This document shows, one piece after another, positions 56,758 through 64,000 of a stretch of 64,000 nucleotides of DNA. Below the pieces are notes generated by a model. That model did no database searches. It was not told the DNA's origin and saw only the letters and a list, made by a program, of their open reading frames with translations. Every line of letters begins with the position of its first letter. The first letter of the stretch is position 1. Both the position numbers and the translations under genes were made by a program. This stretch comes from Pycnopodia helianthoides. Lineage: Eukaryota > Echinodermata > Asteroidea > Forcipulatida > Asteriidae. The stretch spans positions 21,330,270 to 21,394,269 of the forward strand of contig CM063249.1 in NCBI GenBank assembly GCA_032158295.1. Direction: 5' to 3'.

Positions 56758-57520
56758 GACCGATTGCGCCCTCCAAGTCACGTGACATTGGTGCAATCGA
56801 CATCAACAAACATGGCGTCCGCTATAGGAAAGTGCCGTTGTTGTAGTACATGATGATTGTTGCATTTGTTTATTCGATCGAAGGTTTTCTTTCTCGAAAT
56901 CTGTGAAGAATATACCACAGTTTGTACCAGAGACCTTACCGGAATGGCTGAATAAAGACAGTAAGGACAGTTTCAGCGAGTTTTGGAAATTATACACTAG
57001 ATCGTTATATTCACGATATGGTTGGTGCTCACACGGACGATCGTGACCACACATTTTTCAACACAAGAATGTCGCCATTTTGAAGCTAAAATCATCAAAA
57101 AAGAGAAAAAAAAAAAAGGCTTTCCAAAACGATGTGATTCTTTTTCCAATTTGAAATTCCGCAAGGCTAAATGCTTACTTTTCCAACGCTCTTTTACTTT
57201 TATTACAGTGATTTACATTACAAGCAAAAGAGCGGGTGACTACATCGTCGTCCAAAGCCAATAGTGCATAACTCACAATAAACAACTTTTGTTTAGAATA
57301 CTGGTAGATTATGAAACAGTAATGTGATCTAAATCAATGTCACAACATACAACTGTAACAAAAGGGCTTAGTAACTGTGTTATTATTTAGAAAAATAAAG
57401 CCGATTGTCGGTGTACTCTGTCACAATATAGTCTTTGCACGTCTTTGCCGTCCGCTGAGATGATGTAGTACCCACTTTAAGTCACGTGATGACTTGCAAA
57501 CATTGGTCGCGCAATCGGTC
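56758..57520. mobile_element. 763-bp inverted-repeat element with CACGTG sites
   Basis: GACCGATTGCGC at 56758 is the exact reverse complement of GCGCAATCGGTC ending at 57520. Just inside both ends lies a (C)AAGTCACGTGA/TCACGTGACTT-type word. Near the left end ACAAACATGGCGTCCGC has the look of a start context but opens only 13 codons. No transposase frame. I infer a non-autonomous DNA element. Confidence 0.65.
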
Positions 57521-58150
57521 AATTAGGAATCGTTTATTATCGTGTCTTGTATAGTTACTGTAACCCACAGTTACCAACATAAACAGTTTTGATGAATGCA
57601 TTGTACATTGCATATTATGGACTATACCAATATCATAAAAGATCCTAATTTTGTTGTTTGTTTGTAATTATTACAAATTATTTCCTACCCCAAGTAAGAG
57701 ATTCTACTCCGTTCCATGACAAGACCAACATATTTATATTTATATACTGTCGTGATTTGTATAAACTGCTCTTGTCTCAGTGATAAGATGTTTAAACGCA
57801 TAGTCTTTAATAAATAAAATATTTCCCCAAGGGGTACAAATAAATACCTAAATAAATAAATAAATACAAATCTGTATTCCTTGCCTATAATATTTATGTA
57901 CGCCAAGCTGTTAAAAAAACGAACACTTTCCTAAAACCCTTTCTTTCGTTGAAGAAACAATGTTTCCATCAGTTAAATAGTTTTCCACCAAATTCTGATT
58001 TTGTGTGACCTGTCCACACCAAGCTAAGGATTTTGTATTTTCCATTTAATTTTCCACTCCAAGAGAAAGTACATGATTGCTTATTGTTTTACTAAAAACA
58101 CGCTGATTGAAAATACAATGATTATAACGTATACTGACAAATAGGACTTG
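57521..58150. other. Intergenic, nothing recognised
   Basis: AT-rich with short AATA repeats near 57845-57870. Confidence 0.4.
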
Positions 58151-58158
58151 GAGTCAAA

Positions 58159-58212
58159 TGGTGGGGCACCGGAACGTAAACCCGGAGGTCGTAGGTTCAA
58201 ATCCCGCTCTAT
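58159..58212 (+). repeat. tRNA-like repeat, 3' half only
   Basis: CGGAGGTCGTAGGTTCAAATCCCGCTCTA type sequence (B box GGTTCAAATCC) matches the 3' half of the cloverleaf at 8594-8665. The D arm is missing. Confidence 0.6.
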
Positions 58213-59050
58213 TTATCTGTATTCGCCACACAATTGATAACAAGTAATTTGGCCTGTTATAGTTTTCTTTTAAAGGCAAACTATTTGTTATACATTGTAC
58301 TATCCCTTTCAGAGTGTGCATCACTTGAGCATTACACCACAACCAGCAAATTTCTGCATGACACCCTTGTATTCAAGGCGAAATGGAAGGTCATTCCAAA
58401 CACAATTCACAATCATAAGGGCCAAGAAAGCATTCAACCATAAGCATAACTGCTCATGAAATTTCAATCCGCAAAACAAGGTCGTTAAATGCGGAAACCT
58501 TTGGGTCCGATGTCGAAGCTTTCATTCTTTTATGAATTATGCATGATTTATTCACGTGGCATTTTTGTCTAACCAATCAAAATGCCCCTGTCTCCATCTC
58601 TCCAGTGTCACCTGTACTATTCAATTATAACATTCCCCGCGTTCATTTTGACTGACATTTCTGTACAGCTTGTGACCTAGACTACAACCGGCATGCTTTC
58701 ATTTACACACAAAGGATTTGGTAAAGAAGGGACAAGGTCGAATATAATTAAAAACCAATTAATTTGATGGTGTCACGATGATTCGTGTCCATGGCCGCTT
58801 TGTCCTTAGTGTTGGAACTACATGTTAAATGTAATATTGCGCAAATAATACAAGACAAAGATACACAATTTTTGTACATGTTTGCTTTTCCTTAATGTAA
58901 TTTTTTGCTGTATAATTTTAGATAAGTTTTACAGAGTGAGGTTATTACTTTAGTGTTTTTATTTTATACATAATTTTGTTTGTCATAGGTGTTAACCTTT
59001 GCGATAACAATTTAACAAACAAATGCCGGTCTGAGCAATAATATTACACT
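58213..59050. other. Intergenic, nothing recognised
   Basis: No supported gene or repeat. Confidence 0.4.
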
Positions 59051-59280
59051 GTCTAAAAATCTCCCACGCCAGAGTTGACCTGGATTTCGGGTCCCAGGGG
59101 ATCTGACCCATTTCTCGGTCAGTCTGACCCGGGGTGGTTAAAATGGGATTTTGACTCAGATTCTGCGTTAGTTTGACCCATGTCTGGGTAATTTTGACAC
59201 AGACTCCGGATCATACTGACCCTTAATGGGTCGGGACCCAGAATCCGGGTCAATTCTGACCGGGAAATGTTTTAGAGTAT
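59051..59280. mobile_element. GGGTCA-rich foldback element
   Basis: Left end CTGTCTAAAAATCTCCC, right end CTGACCGGGAAATGTTTTAG. Contains GACCCATTTCTCGGTCAG and GACCCATGTCTGGGTAA. Confidence 0.78.
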
Positions 59281-59504
59281 ACTAAGTACTGTACTTGTGT
59301 ATGTATGACCCAATTATTGGGTTTCCCATTGTACTTTGAAAACACACTGCTAAAAAGCTGTCCAGTTTTGATAAATTTCTGTCGGGCTGTAGAATTGGAG
59401 ATTCTACGTTGATTTTGCGGAAGTTTTTGTAATTTTACTTGGAATTCAATTTTTTTTATTAGTTAAAACTACATAATTTGGGGGTTGAACAGAACAACCA
59501 ATTT

Positions 59505-59574
59505 CTTGAACGGAACTTGAACCTGCGACCGCCGGATCTAAGTGCCTGCGCTTTACCAACTGAGCTATATAGCC
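59505..59574 (-). repeat. Degraded tRNA-like repeat
   Basis: Read on the - strand: GGCTATATAGCTCAGTTGG (A box) and CGCAGGTTCAAGTTCCG (B box). The anticodon stem and acceptor ends are diverged relative to the copy at 60872. The adjoining TGTTGGCGGTCTCCC is the same flank as in the other copies, so it is the same repeat family. Confidence 0.6.
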
Positions 59575-60400
59575 CTAATGTTGGCGGTCTCCCTTTTTTG
59601 TCAACATCTCCGTTAAAAAATAAAAATACCGTGTAGTTTGGGGGATCTTTCGATGCCACGAGAGGGCTCAAGTAGGTTGGTCCAGTCAATGCCGTGATTG
59701 ACCGGCTTGTAGACTTGAGGGCGAAGTATATACATGTACAGATGCGGAGTACAAGCTAATTTAAAACCAACCAAAGACGGGAAACTCAATCGCAATGTCC
59801 AATTTCCAAGTGCACTTCATGTTTCTAGCGCCCGCTGTTAGCGTAATTGGCACTCAAAAACGTATGCGTTTTGTTTTTCATCTCAATAGGCCTGACAAGG
59901 TACTGACATGGTACTTATATCATTTTGATGTCACAAGAGGGCGCTAACAGGTTCGGACCATGAAATTAGTTTTGAGAACAATGATTCAAAATGTAAGATA
60001 ACTTGGTTCAGGTTTTCAGATTTTCTTTTCAAATCTTCAAAATAGACAATGATATTACATAGAATTTCAGAATTGAACGTTTAAAGTTACTTTTTCCATA
60101 TTATGAATCTTTATGGGCAATCAAAAGATTATCTTTCATATACTAGTTCAGATCTTATTGCCCAAAAATACTTTTTCTTTTTACCTAGAACATAATACTA
60201 TGATTTTTCAACAAACTTAAATTGAGAAATTTCAGGTGATAACACTGTTTTTGATGGGTAAAGATATTACATTGTATTTTATATTGTTTTTCTGTCTTAA
60301 ATGTTATTGTGAACCACTCACACAGATCCTTGTCATTTGATTGGTAGATGACGCGGTTATGTCTCATCCTATATTTTGCCATGTATACTGCCGTGACGCT

Positions 60401-60660
60401 CCAATTTATATTGGAGTCCAGTATGGACTATTGGACGCTACGCAGCGTCGTTCCCCAAAAAGTCGTACCCCGCCCGTTTGTCCAAACGAGTCAAGCTCGT
60501 GTCAAGCTCGTGTCACAACGGACAAGGTTTGTATCCAATTTATATTGGAGTCCAGTATGGACTATTGGACGCTACGCAGCGTCGTTCCCCAAAAAAGTCG
60601 TACCCCGCCCGTTTGTCCAAACGAGTCAAGCTCGTGTCACAACGGACAAGGTTTGTATCC
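60401..60660. repeat. ~126-bp tandem duplication
   Basis: Units 60401-60534 and 60535-60660 start CCAATTTATATTGGAGTCC and are almost identical. The first has an extra 11-bp GTCAAGCTCGT duplication. Each unit starts with an inverted repeat (CCAATTTATATTGG, and CCAGTATGGACTATTGG) and holds GACGCTACGCAGCGTCG, another palindrome. The open frames here are by-products. Confidence 0.88.
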
Positions 60661-60802
60661 ATACATGGAGCTATCCACGTTGTTTAGAAGAGGTTTGTGT
60701 GATTTTTAGAGTGTGAGGTGGATGAGTTTCCGTGTCTATTTTGTGTTTATAGTGCAAAAAATTCAAAAGGCAAGGATTTATGTGTAAGTTATAATAAACG
60801 TC

Positions 60803-61218
60803 AAGTAATGAACCACAAGGGAAACTAACTGGGTAAATTTCAAATTGTTTGGGGTTGAACAAAGAAAAATTGACTAGAGCGGGATTTGAACCAACGACCT
60901 CCGGATTAACGTACCGGCGCTCTACCAACTGAGCTATCTAGCCCTATGTTGGCGGTCTCCCTATTTTGTCAATATCTTTGTTCGGGGGTGCCAGTCAGAA
61001 GTCATGCAACCGTTAACTGCCGTGTAGCCAGGGATCACACCCAAGTTTACGATACAACCTGGGAAGCGGCAGCCACGGGATCACCTTGAGGGGATGCGAC
61101 TTTTTTAATCTTAAATGTCAAGTAATGAACCACAAGGGAAACTGACTGGGTAAATTTTAAATAGTTTGGGTTGAACAAAGAAAAATTGACCAGAGCGGGA
61201 TTTGAACCAACGACCTCC
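60803..61218 (-). repeat. 317-bp tRNA-like unit plus truncated second unit
   Basis: Same unit as at 7810-8444 (TCAAGTAATGAACCACAAGG ... GGGGATGCGAC), with a second unit starting at about 61118 that breaks off at 61218 inside the tRNA-like part, after CCAACGACCTCC. Confidence 0.85.
60872..60943 (-). tRNA. tRNA-like cloverleaf, anticodon GTT, repeat-borne
   Basis: Same 72-nt cloverleaf as at 7883-7954, more than 50 kb away, with intact A and B boxes and the same C33. Identity of the tRNA part across copies is higher than that of the surrounding unit appears to be, but that needs an alignment. Confidence 0.45.
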
Positions 61219-61682
61219 TTTGTTCAACTCTTCGTCCAGCTCTCGTTCTCAATCAATTGGGTGTCTTTCACTCAACCCATGTTGTATTCGGTGAAATCTG
61301 GCTTTTCCGTTTCACTCGGCTTCGCCTCGTGAAATGGAATAGTCCAGATTTTACTTCAACAAAATGCATCCAATATTTGTATAATGTTGTCTTAACTACT
61401 ACGATCATTGATTATTTTGAATTCCTGTCATATTTCAATTAGCCTACATTTTAAATTTTCTTTCGAACTGTTAAAAAAGGTTTACTATTAAAACGACACC
61501 ACATTATGGGGTCCTGTACAATAAGAACCGAAAACAAGATCTTTTTGAGCTTTTCTATTCGTGTACAATCTACGGCACAAGGGTCCAGTGTACATGTATA
61601 TGCCACCAATCAAGTCTTACAGTTTTGTCATGGGAGATAAACCCAACTCATCGGCTTGCTCAGTGTTCTTAAAGCATTGTTG

Positions 61683-62816
61683 TCAATACCTTGAGTCAAT
61701 ACCTTGAAGGTGAAGACTTGGAACCAAGGGCCGTTGCTTCTTTCTCCTGCCACCAACGCAGAGTATTTCCTTGAAGGCCTTGCGGTAGTGACTACTTGCA
61801 AGGTTGTAGATGATAGGGTTTATGGCTGAATTCAGAAAGACGAGCAGATGGCTGATTGTTAGAGTGAGGACCAGTTTCTGGTATAAGACATTTCTAGTTG
61901 TGCCAATGGCCTTTCCGATGACGAAAGCGAGAGAGACGGCCTGGAACGGCGTCTGGCATAAGAAGAACACTACCCCATTAGCAATCAGTAGTCTTGACAC
62001 TTGGTTTCGTACCTTGAGCGCCTGTTTCGACATCGTCGGCTGGTTGAGCTTCTTGTTGCTGACTCTAGCGCTGAGACGAATAATAATCCGGATGTACATG
62101 ATCATATTCGACACTAAAGCGAGTATGAAGACAACCACCTCAGCTAGATGACCGATGACGAGTCCCAGAGGGGAGACCGGGACGCAGTATCCGAGTACCA
62201 CCGGGAGATCTTTATACCTGTTCCCTTTGGGCCACAATGCACAGTACTTGTCAAGTTTGGCGTAGCGGAGCATAACCAGTGCTGCAAGACCCAGGCCAAT
62301 AATCCAGCTCCCTGCTATCAACTTCGAAGCCCGTGCCTTGTTGCGCCTTTGAATGTACTTAATCGGGTTGCAAATGGCGTTGTACTTGTCGAAGGAAACC
62401 AGCGTCACATTGGCCACCGAGACGAAATAGGTGACGTACGGCATACAAAACGCACCCATACAGCCAACTACATTGGCAGTAGTCAGATGAGTCCGGACTG
62501 GGTTAGTGAAATAGAAGTAATAGGTAAAAATGGTGATGGACAAGAATGCCAGGTCTACTACAGCCAGGCTGGTCAGGTACATGTTGGTAGCATTACGCAT
62601 ATGCTTCACGCGGTAGATCAGGTAGAGGAAGGCAAGGTTCCCGGGCACGCCGACTGCCAGGATGACGAACATGGACGCGAGGACAATCGTACCGGCAGTC
62701 GAGTTCAGGAGGTATGAATGCGCAGCTTTCTCCCGAGTCAAGTTCAGCACTGGAAGCAGGCTGCACTCGATATCTTCAGTAAAATCACCAAACCTTAACG
62801 AGTCGTTGTTATACAT
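61683..62816 (-). CDS. GPCR-4, intronless rhodopsin-like orphan receptor with DKY
   Basis: Predicted 377-residue seven-pass receptor. N25 and N38 are glycosylation sequons; G59-N60 in TM1, D88 in TM2, C119 with C192/C211 in ECL2, NPIIY 333-337, one cysteine (C353) after TM7 and a basic tail (RRKKQR). TM6 has C-Q-T-P (287-290). The TM3 end reads D143-K144-Y145, so the near-invariant Arg3.50 of class A receptors is Lys. It shares the family's ECL2 layout (C-A-L-W-P, Y-K-D-L-P, G-Y-C-V-P), PVRTH in ECL1 and VRNQVSRLL before TM6. It is closer to GPCR-1/2 than to GPCR-3 by eye. The ATG at 62816 has A at -3. Confidence 0.95.
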   Translation of the reverse strand: MYNNDSLRFGDFTEDIECSLLPVLNLTREKAAHSYLLNSTAGTIVLASMFVILAVGVPGNLAFLYLIYRVKHMRNATNMYLTSLAVVDLAFLSITIFTYYFYFTNPVRTHLTTANVVGCMGAFCMPYVTYFVSVANVTLVSFDKYNAICNPIKYIQRRNKARASKLIAGSWIIGLGLAALVMLRYAKLDKYCALWPKGNRYKDLPVVLGYCVPVSPLGLVIGHLAEVVVFILALVSNMIMYIRIIIRLSARVSNKKLNQPTMSKQALKVRNQVSRLLIANGVVFFLCQTPFQAVSLAFVIGKAIGTTRNVLYQKLVLTLTISHLLVFLNSAINPIIYNLASSHYRKAFKEILCVGGRRKKQRPLVPSLHLQGIDSRY

Positions 62817-62919
62817 CTTGCTGGTGGAAACAGCGCTGTTCGCTAGTACTTAGTGTCCTCTCGTTCTGATGTTTGTTCACTGTTCATTTAAACGAGACTC
62901 ACGTTTTGACATCGAATGA

Positions 62920-62927
62920 TATTTATA
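62920..62927 (-). promoter_or_regulatory. TATA box of GPCR-4
   Basis: TATAAATA on the - strand, 104 bases upstream of the ATG. A start about 30 bases on would leave a leader near 75 nt. Position and sequence are the only evidence. Confidence 0.5.
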
Positions 62928-62929
62928 CT

Positions 62930-64000
62930 GTTTTATGTTGAATCTCTGTGTACTGATCGGAGACGGGACCAGCCGTTGAAATTAATTCTGCTGTGATTGT
63001 TGCAGACATATTGTTCTCCTGCCATCTAATTATCGTAACAAAGACGAATACTATCAGAAAGCCGCTGGCAAATTGAACAAATCAACAACGCGGCATCAGG
63101 TAATCAAGAAATGTTTACAGATGTCACGAAACTTCCTCGTCATAACTGCACAGACAATAGGTGAGCAATAAGCAGTCGATATTGTTCGAAATTACTCGGT
63201 CGTTAATTGAGATCTCCCCTTTTACCAACAGGATGCAAGTCATCGGTGAGTGTAACGAAGAAGAGGTGCCACAGACCCCGAGCGGGTTGCAAACCAATAT
63301 TTGGAGATATCAATTAGATCATATAATGACGTAGTAGGTGTCCTTGACTTGCTACACTGTGAATATCTCATAATCATTATCTCTGTGCAGAATTTCTGCT
63401 GGTCGGGAGATGCGCTGATAAAACTATAGCGATAATATCATCGTAAACATTTGTGTTCCCAATGAAGCGTATCGGTATCATACATAGTAGTTCCCAGCAA
63501 TTTTTGTCTCAGTTTCAATGAAAACCAAGGTTAAAAATTAATTAAGTTAGAAGAGGGATAACATTGCGTTTTAAACTACCGGTATGATTAACTATAGTTT
63601 ATTATTTTCGTTGTTATGTCAGTTATTTAGTTCTTTTCATAAGTAGTGCACCTCGTCTGAGTAGGTAAACACACGCCAGTTTTCCAAGCTCTGGACCAAT
63701 CAGAACGCTGCATTCTGATCACGTGAAGCTAATTTACATAAAATTGAGGAGGTTGCCTGTACCATTTATAGGAGGGGTATTGGTATGTTGGAGGGACGTT
63801 TTATTAATTATAGTCACGTTAAAATTAAATCATATAATTCAATACGAAAGAGTTTAGTTTATAAGACCTGTATCAAGATATAAACAATATGAAATATATA
63901 TATATTTTTTTAAGTATAACTGCCGTCCAGGCAGCTTTACATTGAAAAACATGACCCCAAAAACAACGTAAATTTACACAAAATAGGATTTCATTTTCCC
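62930..64000. other. 5' flank of GPCR-4, no further gene
   Basis: AT-rich, with an (AT)n run at about 63893-63907. No gene supported to the window end. Confidence 0.45.

Noticed and set aside
59505..59574. Suppressor-like tRNA (anticodon TTA)
   Set aside because: The triplet appears in a degraded copy of the repeat whose acceptor and anticodon stems no longer pair, so reading an anticodon is not justified.

Overview
This is a eukaryotic, repeat-rich, AT-leaning window with very low gene density. The most likely source is an echinoderm, perhaps a sea star. The basis is indirect: (1) four single-exon rhodopsin-type receptors in a loose cluster, a pattern known from sea urchins and sea stars; (2) dispersed elements I recall as common in echinoderm genomes (a tRNA-Leu-headed SINE, a MITE ending near GACAATTACCAA..., frequent TAGGCCTA words). 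No database search was possible, so the taxon is an inference.

Genes. The confident coding content is four intronless class A GPCR genes: GPCR-1 (23740-24966, +), GPCR-2 (33566-34798, +), GPCR-3 (54246-55331, -) and GPCR-4 (61683-62816, -). All have seven hydrophobic segments, GN in TM1, an NPxxY TM7, the TM3-ECL2 cysteines and N-terminal glycosylation sequons. They also share an unusual ECL2 signature (C-x2-W-P ... [YF]-x-D-L-P-x3-G-[YF]-C-[LV]-P) and lack the usual TM6 toggle tryptophan: CWxP reads CNTP, CNTP, CQLP and CQTP. They look like one lineage-specific orphan family, plausibly chemosensory. GPCR-1 and GPCR-2 are recent duplicates inside a head-to-tail segmental duplication (about 23230-28872 and 33127-39566) that also carries the promoter (CCAAT plus TATA). 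A weak spliced short gene is proposed at 30479-31687.

Layout. 1-9 kb: unannotated DNA, SINE fragments, a GGGTCA-rich foldback element with two minisatellites, a 172-bp MITE, and tandem 317-bp units carrying a tRNA-like cloverleaf. 9-22 kb: MITEs, an internally deleted LINE, several inverted-repeat elements. 23-40 kb: the GPCR duplication, with MITEs, LINE ends and GGGTCA elements inserted differentially in the two copies. 29.2-30 kb: a ~297-bp array with paired CRE palindromes. 40-44 kb: mostly featureless. 44428-48541: a 4.1-kb non-autonomous element with terminal inverted repeats and TA flanks, built of AACGTT-rich ends and two internal higher-order tandem arrays. 51.0-52.0 kb: two abutting minisatellites, also with higher-order order. 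52-64 kb: MITEs, GPCR-3, a 763-bp inverted-repeat element, tRNA-like repeats, GPCR-4 with its own TATA box.

The rest is transposon debris and unassigned intergenic sequence. Multi-exon genes with short exons could be hidden in it, because exon finding by eye is weak.
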